Notes: a model not told the origin generated them from the letters alone. Counted from the stretch's first letter, positions 20,814-29,770 are shown. The stretch is DNA of 64,000 nucleotides from APNM01 sp040361335 (GCF_040361335.1 NZ_APNM01000001.1:434001-498000); one strand, 5' to 3'. Made by a program: numbers and translations.

Positions 20814-21587
20814 TTAGAGGTGGCAGCAGGCCATGCGGAAAACGATGTCGCGCTCGGTCTGGCGCGCCCGTAGCTCGCTGCCGGATTGCTCCATGAAGCG
20901 CACCGTTGAGCGGTGCCGGCCGGCGCTGATCTCGGGGTAGACCGCCTCCGCCGCCGGCACGAACACCCGGATGAGCTGGGCGTCGCTGTCGGTGTTGTGG
21001 ACCAGTACACCGCCTTCCGCGGTGTATTCGCGCGCGTCGGCGCTGTCGCGTACCAGCCGCAGGATCAGCGAGATGGCCTGGCGGAAGGGTTTCAACTGCC
21101 GGCCCCAGACGTCGAGTTGCTCGGCCTGATGCTCCGCCGGCCGGCTCAGCCAGTACTGGTAACCGGGCAGGTCGAAGCCGCAGGTACCGCCGGGTATGGC
21201 GCTGCGGTTGTTGATGCTGTTGAGCAGCTCGTTGTCGCGGATGGTGTAGGAGGCGAACTGCGGCGGGATGTTCTGGATCTCGCGGCCGAGGGCCGCCAGA
21301 TCGGACAGGATCCGGTCCAGGCGTTCGTGGTCCACGCCCGAATGGTTCTGCAGCCGGCTGAGAGTGTTGTGCTGCTCGGCGAGTTCCTTGCCGACTTCGG
21401 TGCGCAGGTCGTGGCGGGAGAGAACGGTCAGGATGTCGAGTAGGGCGGCCACCGCGGCGCGTCGTCCCCATTTACTGGCGTCGGCCTCGTGATGGACCAT
21501 CTGCGCGAACAGATGCTCCAGACGCAGGAAGGTCCGGGTGCGTTCGTTCAGCGGTTGCTCGTAACAGGTATGCGGCGACTGGTCCAC
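20814..21587 (-). CDS. zapD: ZapD, FtsZ-bundling division protein
   Basis: ZapD (formerly YacF) binds the C-terminal tail of FtsZ and cross-links FtsZ filaments at the division ring. The 257-residue, mostly helical protein begins with CYEQPLNERTRTFLRLEHLF, which matches the strongly conserved start of the family. The central GTCGFDLPGYQYWLSRP and the C-terminal region around LISV-like VRFM strands fit as well. The start is GTG at 21587. It lies between coaE and yacG as in E. coli. A REP-like palindrome separates it from coaE upstream, so it may have its own promoter in the 97 bp before its start. Confidence 0.95.
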   Translation of the reverse strand: MDQSPHTCYEQPLNERTRTFLRLEHLFAQMVHHEADASKWGRRAAVAALLDILTVLSRHDLRTEVGKELAEQHNTLSRLQNHSGVDHERLDRILSDLAALGREIQNIPPQFASYTIRDNELLNSINNRSAIPGGTCGFDLPGYQYWLSRPAEHQAEQLDVWGRQLKPFRQAISLILRLVRDSADAREYTAEGGVLVHNTDSDAQLIRVFVPAAEAVYPEISAGRHRSTVRFMEQSGSELRARQTERDIVFRMACCHL

Positions 21588-21684
21588 GCGAAGCGGTACT
21601 CCCCGCCAAAAGCAATGATTGTACTACCCGGATGGCGCGCTATCGCAACAGGACATGGCGGAGGCGCCTCTTGGGGGTAGAATC

Positions 21685-21741
21685 AATTAAGGGGACGGTA
21701 TACTTAATTAACGCCTAATTAAGTATACCGTCCCCTTAATT
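21685..21741. repeat. REP-like palindrome copy 3 (coaE 3' end)
   Basis: Arms at 21685-21709 and 21717-21741 are identical to copy 1, with a 7-nt loop. It lies 16 bp past the coaE stop and about 100 bp before zapD on the minus strand, inside what is usually one operon. Confidence 0.95.
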
Positions 21742-21757
21742 GCCTTAATTGGGTGTC

Positions 21758-22399
21758 TCAGCCCGGCAGGTGCATCGACGGCAGATGGTCCACCTCGCCC
21801 CGCGCCAGCCGCGAGTAACCCGCGTGCAGCGCCGCCGCCAGGTCGGCGATGTCCTTGTAGGGGCCGGTGTTGATGAGAACGTCGTCGGCGGCCGCCAGTC
21901 GCATCTTGCGGGTGTCCTGGGCCGCGATCATCTTGCGGGCCAGGGTCTCGTCGATGTTGTCGCGCGAGGTCAGGCGCTCGACCTGGACGCTTTCGGGCGC
22001 GTCCACCACCAGGATGCGGTTGACCAAGTCACGCATGCCGCTCTTGATCAGCAGTGGCACCACCAGGATGCAGTATTCGCTCTTGGCGTTGCGGCTGAGT
22101 TCCGCGAGGCGCTCGCGGATGCGGGGATGCATGATGGCTTCCAGGTCGTGACGGGCCTGCTCGTCGTCGAAGATGATCTCGCGCAGTTCGCGCCGCCGCA
22201 GCCGGCCGTCCTCGTCGATCACGTCGTCGCCGAAGCGCTGCCGGATTTCCTCCAGGGCGGGCTCGCCGGGCTCGACGATGTCGCGGGCGACCTGGTCGGC
22301 GTCGATCACGTCCACGCCCAGGCGCTCGAAGGAACTGGCCACCACCGACTTGCCGCTGGCGATTCCGCCGGTGAGGCCGACTATCAGATTGGAACTCAT
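21758..22399 (-). CDS. coaE: CoaE, dephospho-CoA kinase
   Basis: CoaE phosphorylates dephospho-CoA in the last step of coenzyme A synthesis. The 213-residue protein has the P-loop GLTGGIASGKS, the conserved DADQVARDIVEPG, HPRIRERL and the lid region around DNIDETLARKMIAAQ. The ATG at 22399 is 2 bp after the pilD stop, so coaE is co-transcribed with pilD; the order pilB-pilC-pilD-coaE-zapD-yacG is standard in gammaproteobacteria. The longer open frame upstream overlaps pilD and is not used. Confidence 0.96.
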   Translation of the reverse strand: MSSNLIVGLTGGIASGKSVVASSFERLGVDVIDADQVARDIVEPGEPALEEIRQRFGDDVIDEDGRLRRRELREIIFDDEQARHDLEAIMHPRIRERLAELSRNAKSEYCILVVPLLIKSGMRDLVNRILVVDAPESVQVERLTSRDNIDETLARKMIAAQDTRKMRLAAADDVLINTGPYKDIADLAAALHAGYSRLARGEVDHLPSMHLPG

Positions 22400-22401
22400 T
22401 G

Positions 22402-23268
22402 TCAGTTGAGGCCGGCGATCTGGAAGTAGGCGCGGGCAATTGTATCGCCTGCCACCAGCGCCAGCCACCCGGCGGCGGCCAGGAACGGCCCGAACGGCAT
22501 CGGCACCTCCCGGCCCATGCGGCCGGAGAAGGTCAGGGCGATGCCCACGATCGCCCCCACCGCGGAGGCCAGCAGGATCACCTGCGGCAGGGCCTGCCAG
22601 CCCAGCCAGGCGCCGACGGCCGCCAGCAGCTTGAAGTCGCCGTAGCCCATGCCCTCCTTGCCCGTGATGAGCCGGAAGCCGTGATAGACCGACCACAGCA
22701 GCAGGTAGCCGGCCACCGCGCCGATGATGGCGTCGGCCGGCGTGGCGAAATACCCGCCCAGGCTGGCGATCAGGCCCAGCCAGAGCAGGGGCAGGGTGAG
22801 GTTGTCCGGCAGATACTGGGTGCGCCAGTCGATTCCGGTGAGCGCCAGCAGGGTCCAGGTGTAGGCCAGCGCCAGCGCCGTCGGCACGCCGACCCCGAAA
22901 CGCCAGGCCACCGCGACGCCGAGCAGGGCCGCGGCCAGTTCCACCAGGGGGTACTGCCAGGCGATGCGGGCCCCGCAGTCCGCGCAGCGACCGCGCAGCA
23001 GCAGGAAGCTGATCAGGGGCACGTTGTGCCAGGCCCGGATACGGGCGCCGCAGGCCGGGCATGCCGAGCGGGAGGCCACCAGGCCGGGTGCCTCGTCCGG
23101 CGCGCCGGTGTCCTGCCCCAGGATCTCGGCCGCGCTGGTGCGCCACTCGGCTTCCAGCATCGCGGGCAGACGCAGGATCACCACGTTCAGGAAGCTGCCG
23201 ACGAGCAGGCCCAGGACGAAGATCGAGCCCAGATACAGGGCGGGCTCGGCGGCGAGCAGCTCAAGCAC
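22402..23268 (-). CDS. pilD: PilD, prepilin peptidase / N-methyltransferase
   Basis: PilD is an inner-membrane aspartic protease that removes the leader of type IV prepilins (and of type II secretion pseudopilins) and methylates the new N-terminus. The 288-residue protein starts with a membrane segment containing GSFLNVVILRLP, followed by a cytoplasmic zinc loop with CPACG and CADCG. The two catalytic aspartates are visible in TGIDWRTQYLPD and GYGDFK. About eight membrane segments are predicted by eye. The start is GTG at 23268. Its substrates should include PilA at 49.7-50.1 kb. Confidence 0.97.
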   Translation of the reverse strand: MLELLAAEPALYLGSIFVLGLLVGSFLNVVILRLPAMLEAEWRTSAAEILGQDTGAPDEAPGLVASRSACPACGARIRAWHNVPLISFLLLRGRCADCGARIAWQYPLVELAAALLGVAVAWRFGVGVPTALALAYTWTLLALTGIDWRTQYLPDNLTLPLLWLGLIASLGGYFATPADAIIGAVAGYLLLWSVYHGFRLITGKEGMGYGDFKLLAAVGAWLGWQALPQVILLASAVGAIVGIALTFSGRMGREVPMPFGPFLAAAGWLALVAGDTIARAYFQIAGLN

Positions 23269-23353
23269 GATTCGGCTCCCTTATCCTTTTCGTTGATCGT
23301 GTTCCGGCCCGGCCGTCGCCGTGCGTGTGCGGCGACGGGACGTCTGCTCAATG

Positions 23354-24580
23354 CTAGACGACCGACCCGAGCTTGAAGATCGGCAGATACATGGCCACCA
23401 CCAGGCCGCCCACGAGCACGCCGATAACCGCCATGATCAGGGGTTCCAGCAGGCTCGACAGGGAATCCACCTGGTTGTCGACCTCGGCCTCGTAGAAATC
23501 CGCCACCTTGGCGCACATCGAGTCCAGGGCGCCGGATTCCTCGCCGATGGCCACCATCTGGATGGCCATGGACGGGAACAGGCCGGTGTTGGACATGGCC
23601 AGTTGGAGCTGCTGGCCGGTGGAGACCTGCTCCTGCATCTGGAAGATGGCTTCCTCGAAGACGATGTTGCCGGCCGCCTTGGCCACGGACTCCATCGCCT
23701 CCACCAGCGGCACGCCGGCGGCGAACATGGTGGACAGCGTGCGCGCGAAGCGGGCCACCGCGGCCTTGTAGAGGATGTCGCCGACCACCGGCAGCTTGAG
23801 CGTGAGGCGGTCGATCAGGCGGCGGAACTTACGCGATCGCTTGTGCAGACGTGCCAACCCGAACGCGGCGGCGCCGATGGTGCCCAGGATCGCCCACCAC
23901 CAGGCCTGCACGAACTTCGACAGACCGATCACCAGTAGGGTGAAGCCGGGCAGGTCGGCGCCGAAGCCCTGGAACAGGGATTGGAACTGCGGCACCACGA
24001 AATAGAGCAGGATGCCCATGACGATGATCGCCACCACGATCACCGCCGAGGGATAGAACAGCGCCTTGCGGACCTTGGCCTTGATCGCCTCTGTCTTTTC
24101 CTTGTAGGTGGCGATCTTGTCGAGCAGGGTCTCGAGCGCGCCGGATTTCTCGCCGGCATCGACCAGGTTCACGAACAGGTCGTCGAAGTAGTCCGGATGC
24201 TTGCCCAGGGCCTCGGCCAGGGTGCCGCCGCCCTCGATGTCGTTGCGGATGTTGCGGACCAGCTCGCTGAGGCTGGGGTTCTCGGAGCCGTTGGCGATGA
24301 TGTCCAGCGACTGCACCAGCGGTACGCCGGCGCTCATCATGGTCGCCATCTGGCGCGAGAGGATGGCGATGTCCGCGGACTTGATCTTCTTCTTTTTCTT
24401 GCCGCCGATGCCGAACAGGGTGGTCTGCTTGCGCACGCGGATGGGGTTGATCCCCTGCTTGCGCAGCATGGCCTTCATCATGCTCTCGTTGAGGGCCTCG
24501 GTCTTTCCCTTGACCCGGGTGCCGCGGCGATCCGTGCCTTCCCAGAGAAAGGTCTGCTTTTCGGTCAAGGATTCCGCCAT
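23354..24580 (-). CDS. pilC: PilC, type IV pilus inner-membrane platform protein
   Basis: PilC is the inner-membrane platform on which the PilB and PilT motors act. The 408-residue protein has two T2SF domains (about residues 70-200 and 275-400), each followed by membrane helices. The repeated motifs SRQMATMMSAGVPLVQSLDII and ARTLSTMFAAGVPLVEAMESV mark the two halves. A lysine-rich run (GGKKKKKIK) lies in the N-terminal cytoplasmic part. The ATG at 24580 gives the normal length. It is separated from pilB by 3.2 kb of opposite-strand genes, whereas pilB and pilC are adjacent in most relatives. Confidence 0.97.
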   Translation of the reverse strand: MAESLTEKQTFLWEGTDRRGTRVKGKTEALNESMMKAMLRKQGINPIRVRKQTTLFGIGGKKKKKIKSADIAILSRQMATMMSAGVPLVQSLDIIANGSENPSLSELVRNIRNDIEGGGTLAEALGKHPDYFDDLFVNLVDAGEKSGALETLLDKIATYKEKTEAIKAKVRKALFYPSAVIVVAIIVMGILLYFVVPQFQSLFQGFGADLPGFTLLVIGLSKFVQAWWWAILGTIGAAAFGLARLHKRSRKFRRLIDRLTLKLPVVGDILYKAAVARFARTLSTMFAAGVPLVEAMESVAKAAGNIVFEEAIFQMQEQVSTGQQLQLAMSNTGLFPSMAIQMVAIGEESGALDSMCAKVADFYEAEVDNQVDSLSSLLEPLIMAVIGVLVGGLVVAMYLPIFKLGSVV

Positions 24581-24784
24581 GATGCCGGTTACCGTCCCCT
24601 GTGATACGTGCCTTATCGGCGGCCCCGCCGCGGACTGTAGGTAGGCGCCGGGCCGCATGGCGAGCATAACGCACATGCGGCGGGGCGAGAATCGCGCAGC
24701 GCGGCGGGCTTGCAGTCGCCACCGAGGCATGGGGCATAATCCGCCGCTTGGTGACAAATGTCTTTTTTTGAGGAGGGCCGGACC

Positions 24785-25675
24785 GTGACCGTCCCGCTGT
24801 CGTTCCTGCGCTACCAGGCACCCAACATCGTCGGGATGTTCGGCAACGGCCTGCGCTCGGCCCTGCCGCGCGCCGTCGGCGGCCGGACGCCGGACAGCGC
24901 GCCGCTGCATCGGCGGCTCGAGCCCGTGCCGCCGGCGCTGATCGAGGCCTATGCCGAGTGGACCGGCGCGCCAGCCGACCGCTATCGGGACGAGCTGCCG
25001 CCGCACCTGTTCTCCTACTGGGCGTTGGGTCTGATCGCGGACCTGACCGGCCGCGTGCCCTACAACGTGCTGTCCATCGTCAACCAGGGTTGCCGGATGG
25101 TCGTCCGGCGCCCGCTGCCGACGGACGAGGTCCTGGACGTGACCGGCCGGCTGGGCGAGATCGTCGACGACGGCCGCCGTATCCGCATCGCGACCCATCT
25201 GGAGATCGGCACCGACGGCGCGCCCGGCGCGCAGTCGGTGGATGTGCTGACCGCCGTGCCCCACCGCAACCCGAAACGACCCAGGTCGGCCGCGCCGCGG
25301 GAGCCGGCACGCACCTTCGAGACTGTCGGCACCTGGTCGGCCGCGGCCGGCGACGGCCGTGCGTTCGCGTTGCTCACGGGCGATTTCAATCCGCTGCATA
25401 CCCTGGAACTGGTCGCTCGGCGCACCCGCTACAACGGCTGCATCCTGCACGGTTTCGGCCTGTTGTCGCGTACCTACGAGACCCTGCGCAACGCCGGCGT
25501 CGACATCGCCGTGTTCGACGTGCGCTACGTCAAACCGGTGCCACTGCCCTCGGCCGAGCTGGCCGTGACCCTGGCGCGCGAGGCCGACGCGGACGGCGGC
25601 CGCGCCCTGCGTCTGGCATCGCCGGACGGCACCCTGCACATGGCCGGCCACCTGCACGAGAAGGAGCCCGCGTGA
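24785..25675 (+). CDS. MaoC-like (hot-dog) acyl dehydratase/hydratase
   Basis: MaoC-type hot-dog proteins hydrate enoyl-CoA or dehydrate hydroxyacyl-CoA. The 296-residue product looks like a double hot-dog chain. The C-terminal half holds the hydratase signature LLTGDFNPLH with the Asp and His of the active site, followed by RTRYNGCILHGFG. I choose GTG 24785 because AGGAGG lies 8 nt before it; an ATG at 24758 in the same frame would include that ribosome site in the coding sequence and has none of its own. The stop overlaps the thiolase-like gene (GTGA), so the two are a coupled pair. The substrate is unknown. It lies in an island between pilC and pilB. Confidence 0.85.
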   Translation: MTVPLSFLRYQAPNIVGMFGNGLRSALPRAVGGRTPDSAPLHRRLEPVPPALIEAYAEWTGAPADRYRDELPPHLFSYWALGLIADLTGRVPYNVLSIVNQGCRMVVRRPLPTDEVLDVTGRLGEIVDDGRRIRIATHLEIGTDGAPGAQSVDVLTAVPHRNPKRPRSAAPREPARTFETVGTWSAAAGDGRAFALLTGDFNPLHTLELVARRTRYNGCILHGFGLLSRTYETLRNAGVDIAVFDVRYVKPVPLPSAELAVTLAREADADGGRALRLASPDGTLHMAGHLHEKEPA

Positions 25676-26985
25676 ATCACGGTTACGCCGATATCCCCGA
25701 GAGTCGCCTGCCGGTCATCGCCGCCGCGGTACGCACCCCCTTCCTGAACTCCGGCGGCGCCTATGCCGACCTGCCGAACCACGAGCTGGGGGCGATCCCG
25801 CTGCGCGCCGTGCTGGCGCGCGCCGGGATCGAGGCCCGCGAGGTCGAAAGCGTCGCCCTGGGCTGCGTGGTCCAGGACGTGGAGACCACCAACGTCACCC
25901 GCGAGGCGATGCTGGCCGCCGGCTACCCCAGCACGATCCCCGCCGGGACCGTGTCCATGGCCGGCGTCTCGCCCGAGGCCTGCATCGCGGGCCTGTGCGA
26001 CCAGATCGCGCTGGGCCGCCTGGACATCGCGGTCGGCGGGGGCACCGAGAACTTCTCCGACCTGCCCATCCGCCTTTCCCGCAACGTGCGCAAGCGGGCG
26101 GTAAAACTGGCGCTGGCACGCTCGGGCATGGAGCGGCTGCGCATCCTTGCCGGCCTGCGGCCCTCGGATATGGTTCCGGTGCTGCCCAGCGGCCGCGACC
26201 TGACCACCGGGCAGACCATGGGCGAGGCCTGCGAAGCCATGGTCCGCCGCTTCGGCATCCGGCGCGCCGACGCCGATGCCTACGCGGTACGCAGCCACCG
26301 CCGCGCCGCCGAGGCCTGGGACCGAGACTGGTTCGGGGACGACGTGGTGCCGGTCGACGCCCCCGGCGGCCGCGTCGAGCAAGATGATGCCGTGCGCGGC
26401 GACACCGACGAGGCCAAGCTGGCCCGGCTAAAGCCCGTCTTCGACAAGGACGACGGCATCATCACCGCCGGCAATGCCTCGGGCCTGACCGACGGCGCCG
26501 CGGCCCTGCTGTTGACCAGCGCCGGTACCGCCCGCGAACGGGGATTGCGGGCGCGCGCCGTCGTCCGCGACTACGAGATGACCGGCGTGACCGATATGCG
26601 CACCGAGATGCTGATGGGGCCGGCCATCGCCATTCCGCGCGTGCTGGCGCGCCACGGACTGAGCCACGACGACATCGGCGTCTACGAGATCCACGAGGCC
26701 TTCGCCGCCCAGATCCTGGCCAACCAGGCCGGCCTGGCCAGCGATGACTACGCGGCCGGCTACGGCCTGGGCCGTGCCCCCGGCGGCATCCCCCTGGACA
26801 AGCTCAACGTCCACGGCGGCTCGCTCGCCCTGGGCAATCCCTTCGCCGCCACCGGCGGCCGCCTGCTCGCCACCGCGGTCCGCCGCCTGGAGGAGACCGG
26901 CGAGCGCTACGGCATGATCGCCACCTGTGCCGGTGGCGGTCTGGGCGCCGCGATGCTGCTTGAGAACCGGGCGGCAACCACCTGA
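25672..26985 (+). CDS. FadI-type thiolase homologue lacking the catalytic Cys and His
   Basis: The 437-residue protein has full thiolase architecture and resembles FadI (HEAFAAQIL, GGSLALGNPFAATGG, CAGGGLGAAML). Laid by eye against E. coli FadI, the acyl-accepting cysteine (motif SRACATS) is Gly98 in SMAGVSP, and the histidine of GHPFAATG is Asn389. The second catalytic cysteine (Cys419) and His341 of HEAF are kept. A nearby Cys104 is not at the nucleophile position. The fold is therefore thiolase but normal thiolysis or condensation seems unlikely. The GTG start overlaps the MaoC stop (GTGA). It may be a structural or binding partner of the hydratase, or use different chemistry; this is inference. 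Confidence 0.85.
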   Translation: MNHGYADIPESRLPVIAAAVRTPFLNSGGAYADLPNHELGAIPLRAVLARAGIEAREVESVALGCVVQDVETTNVTREAMLAAGYPSTIPAGTVSMAGVSPEACIAGLCDQIALGRLDIAVGGGTENFSDLPIRLSRNVRKRAVKLALARSGMERLRILAGLRPSDMVPVLPSGRDLTTGQTMGEACEAMVRRFGIRRADADAYAVRSHRRAAEAWDRDWFGDDVVPVDAPGGRVEQDDAVRGDTDEAKLARLKPVFDKDDGIITAGNASGLTDGAAALLLTSAGTARERGLRARAVVRDYEMTGVTDMRTEMLMGPAIAIPRVLARHGLSHDDIGVYEIHEAFAAQILANQAGLASDDYAAGYGLGRAPGGIPLDKLNVHGGSLALGNPFAATGGRLLATAVRRLEETGERYGMIATCAGGGLGAAMLLENRAATT

Positions 26986-27040
26986 CGCCATATATCTCGC
27001 CACGGTCTGAGTCATCGATGGACGGCCGATTTGGCCATTA

Positions 27041-27067
27041 GTATGATTGAGTAGTATTCAATCATAC
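27041..27067 (+). promoter_or_regulatory. Operator palindrome upstream of parDE
   Basis: A perfect 10-bp inverted repeat, GTATGATTGA and TCAATCATAC, is split by a 7-bp spacer that contains a -10-like TAGTAT. It ends 9 bp before the antitoxin ATG. This is the expected layout for autoregulation by a ParD-type antitoxin. Confidence 0.7.
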
Positions 27068-27076
27068 GGGCTCGTG

Positions 27077-27358
27077 ATGCGTTCAACGAAGCAATTGAGC
27101 ATTACTCTGCCGAATGAGATGGCGGAACTCGTTCGGTCGAGAGTTGCCAGTGGCGAGTACGCAACGGAAAGCGAAGTGATTCGGGACGGTCTAAGGGCTT
27201 TGTTGGCGAGAGAGCGGGCCCTTGAAGCGTGGCTCGGAACCGAGGTGGCCAGAGCTTACGATGAAGCTCGGACCGATCCCTCGAGTCTCGCCGACAGCAA
27301 GGAAGCGCGTGCAAGGATTGCCGATCTGCATGCAAGGACAATCAAGGGTCAAGGATGA
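27077..27358 (+). CDS. parD: ParD-like antitoxin
   Basis: The 93-residue protein begins with a ribbon-helix-helix segment (KQLSITLPNEMAELV, then ASGEYATESEVIRDGLRALLARE). This is the DNA-binding fold of ParD antitoxins. A C-terminal tail, which should wrap the toxin, follows. The ATG at 27077 is used; an in-frame start 30 bp earlier would lie inside the operator palindrome. The toxin gene starts 3 bp after the stop. G+C content is visibly lower than in the core genes around it, consistent with acquisition by transfer. Confidence 0.88.
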   Translation: MRSTKQLSITLPNEMAELVRSRVASGEYATESEVIRDGLRALLARERALEAWLGTEVARAYDEARTDPSSLADSKEARARIADLHARTIKGQG

Positions 27359-27361
27359 TGG

Positions 27362-27667
27362 ATGGCTTCTCTGCGAGTGGACTATTCCGTCCATGCGATG
27401 TCGCATCTTGAGTCGTTGTACGTATACATAGCGGAAGATGCCGGCCCCATTAGGGCGGAATCTTTCATCAGCTCCCTGATGACGTATTGCGAGGGTCTTG
27501 GGTCTTTCCCGTATCGCGGTACTCGGCGTGACGATATACGCCGCGGTCTGCGTCTGCTCGGTTATCGCCGCCGCGTCACCATTGCGTTCACCGTCGACGA
27601 GGCGGCGGTGATCATTCTGGGCGTGTTTTATGGTGGCCGTGACGTGGAAGCCTTTTTACGGTCCTGA
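27362..27667 (+). CDS. parE: ParE/RelE-superfamily toxin
   Basis: The 101-residue protein has the ParE/RelE fold features: an N-terminal VDYSVHAMSHLESLYVYIAED helix pair, then FPYRGTRRDDIRRGLRLLGYRRR and a C-terminal strand VIILGVFYGGRD. ParE toxins act on DNA gyrase, while RelE relatives cut mRNA; the GTRRDDIRRGLR segment favours ParE but the target is inferred. It is translated just after parD. The pair is the 3' part of an island between pilC and pilB and converges with pilB across a hairpin spacer. Confidence 0.87.
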   Translation: MASLRVDYSVHAMSHLESLYVYIAEDAGPIRAESFISSLMTYCEGLGSFPYRGTRRDDIRRGLRLLGYRRRVTIAFTVDEAAVIILGVFYGGRDVEAFLRS

Positions 27668-27718
27668 TAGAGATCACTATCCAGGGAGTGTTGCAAAGTA
27701 GTGGCACCGCGGAGCGGT

Positions 27719-27775
27719 AGAGGGGATTTCTCTTTCGCTGGAAAATCCCCCTCAGTCCCCCTTTGGGAAAGGGAA
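27719..27775. repeat. GC-hairpin repeat between convergent parE and pilB
   Basis: The sequence AGGGGATTT is roughly inverted at AAATCCCCCT, followed by CCCTTT-ggg-AAAGGG. It is a relative of the elements at 13591-13658. It lies between two convergent stops and may end transcription in both directions. Confidence 0.55.
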
Positions 27776-27790
27776 AAGACGAGAAACGCC

Positions 27791-29521
27791 TCAATCCACC
27801 GTGACGCGATTCACCTCGGCCAGGCTGAGGATGCCGTCGCGCACCTTGTTCAGGCCGGCCCGGCGCAGGTCGATCACGCCTTCGGACTCGGCCTGGTTTT
27901 CGATGTCGAGGGCGTTGCCGCCCTCCATGATGATCTGGCCGATGGCCTCGGTGACCGGCATCACCTGGTAGATGCCGACCCGGCCCTTGTGGCCGCCGGT
28001 GCAGGCGTCGCAGCCTTCGGGATTGGCCTCGTAGATGCGCAGATCGTCCAGTTCGTCCTCGCGGAAACCCTCCTTGATCAGCTCCTCGCGCGGCACGTCG
28101 GCCTTGCGCTTGCACGTCGTACACAGCCGGCGGGCCAGACGCTGGGCGATGATCAGGGTTACCGACGAGGCGATGTTGTAGGCGGGCACGCCCATGTTCA
28201 CCAGGCGGGTGAGGGTCTGCGGTGCGTCGTTGGTGTGCAGGGTGGATAGCACCATGTGACCGGTCTGGGCCGCCTTGATCGCGATCTCGGCGGTTTCCAG
28301 GTCGCGGATCTCGCCCACCATGATCACGTCCGGGTCCTGCCGCAGGAAGGCGCGCAGGCAGGTGGCGAAGGTCAGGCCCACCTTGGGGTGCACGTTCACC
28401 TGGTTGATGCCGGGCAGGTTGATCTCGGCCGGGTCCTCGGCCGTGGAGATATTGCGGTCGTCGGTGTTGAGGATGTTCAGGGCCGTGTACAGCGACACTG
28501 TCTTGCCGCTGCCGGTGGGGCCGGTGACCAGCACCATGCCGTAGGGCTTGTGGATGGTGTCGTGGAATACCTGCTTCTGATCCGGCTCGTAGCCCAGGGC
28601 GTCGATGCCCATCTGGGCGCTGGTCGGGTCCAGGATGCGCAGCACGATCTTCTCGCCGAACAGCGTCGGGCAGGTCGACACGCGGAAATCGATCGCCTTG
28701 TTCTTGGACAGGTTCAGCTTGATGCGGCCGTCCTGCGGGATGCGCCGCTCGGCCAGGTCCAGCCGTGCCAGCACCTTAAGGCGCGCGGACAGCCGCATGC
28801 CCAGGCCCGCCGGCGGCGCCGCCACCTCGCGCAGTACGCCGTCCTGGCGTAGGCGCACGCGGTATTTCTTCTCGTAGGGCTCGAAGTGGATGTCCGAGGC
28901 GCCCTTGTTGATCGCGTCCAGCATCACCTTGTTCACGAACCGCACCACCGGCGCGTCGTCCGTGTCCATTTTGGTGACGTCGACTTCCTGCTCTTCCTCG
29001 CCGCCGGTGATGTCCAGGGATTCGAGGTCGACGTCCTCGAGTCCGGACATGCCGCTGTCGACGGCGGACAGGCTGTCCTCGATCGCCTTGGCCAGCTTGT
29101 CCTCTTCCACCAGGATGGGTTCGACGACCATCCCGGTGTTGAACTTGATCTCTTCCAGCGCCTGGGTGTTGGTGGGGTCGGAGACAGCCACGTACAGGCG
29201 CCGCGCGCGCTTGTAGAGCGGCAGCGCGTGGTTCTTGCGGATCAGGGCCTCGGGCACCTCCTTGATGGGGGCGTTCTCCAGGTCCACCGAGCGCAGGTCG
29301 ATCAGCGGTACCCCGAACTCGCGGGAGGCGGCCTCCGCCAGCTTGCGGGCGGGCACCGCCTCGGAGGTCACGAGCTGCGTGACGAAGGCCTCGCGCTGGC
29401 GCCGCGCGCTCTCCTGGATCTCCAGCGCCTTCTTCTCGGTCAACAGACCGTCGGCGACCAGCCGGCGGGCGAGGCCGTTGAGCGCGCTGCGGCGGACTTC
29501 GTTGCTCCGCGTGGAGACCAT
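27791..29521 (-). CDS. pilB: PilB, type IV pilus assembly ATPase
   Basis: PilB is the cytoplasmic hexameric ATPase that powers pilus extension. The 576-residue protein has the N-terminal GspE/MshEN domain (about residues 10-150), the Walker A motif GPTGSGKT, the Asp and His boxes (GEIRDLETAEIAIKAAQTGH), and a tetracysteine zinc site formed by CTTC and CDAC. The ATG at 29521 is chosen; upstream in-frame sequence to 29629 is not family-like. It diverges from the epimerase pseudogene. Its usual partner pilC is 3.2 kb away on the same strand. Confidence 0.97.
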   Translation of the reverse strand: MVSTRSNEVRRSALNGLARRLVADGLLTEKKALEIQESARRQREAFVTQLVTSEAVPARKLAEAASREFGVPLIDLRSVDLENAPIKEVPEALIRKNHALPLYKRARRLYVAVSDPTNTQALEEIKFNTGMVVEPILVEEDKLAKAIEDSLSAVDSGMSGLEDVDLESLDITGGEEEQEVDVTKMDTDDAPVVRFVNKVMLDAINKGASDIHFEPYEKKYRVRLRQDGVLREVAAPPAGLGMRLSARLKVLARLDLAERRIPQDGRIKLNLSKNKAIDFRVSTCPTLFGEKIVLRILDPTSAQMGIDALGYEPDQKQVFHDTIHKPYGMVLVTGPTGSGKTVSLYTALNILNTDDRNISTAEDPAEINLPGINQVNVHPKVGLTFATCLRAFLRQDPDVIMVGEIRDLETAEIAIKAAQTGHMVLSTLHTNDAPQTLTRLVNMGVPAYNIASSVTLIIAQRLARRLCTTCKRKADVPREELIKEGFREDELDDLRIYEANPEGCDACTGGHKGRVGIYQVMPVTEAIGQIIMEGGNALDIENQAESEGVIDLRRAGLNKVRDGILSLAEVNRVTVD

Positions 29522-29770
29522 GATCCCTGTGCGTCTGTGGTTACAAAGCCTTGATCCTAGCGGGAAAGGGCGGGCGCGCAAAGTGTGCCGGCCGCCGGGA
29601 CACGCCTTCTCTCCCGGATTATCGGCCATCGTCGCATAATGCTGACCCGATGCTTTCCTCCGAGCGACCCTTCATGCAATGATGCGAGCAATACCGATCT
29701 TTTCGCTCGATCACGAAAACCGGTGGTTCTGACTGGGTTCGGCAAGGGAATGCGGAACTGGGGGATAGGG

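Noticed and set aside
24585..24600. TACCGTCCCCT near the pilC start resembles part of a REP-like arm
   Set aside because: Only about 11 bases match and there is no opposing arm; likely chance or too decayed to call.
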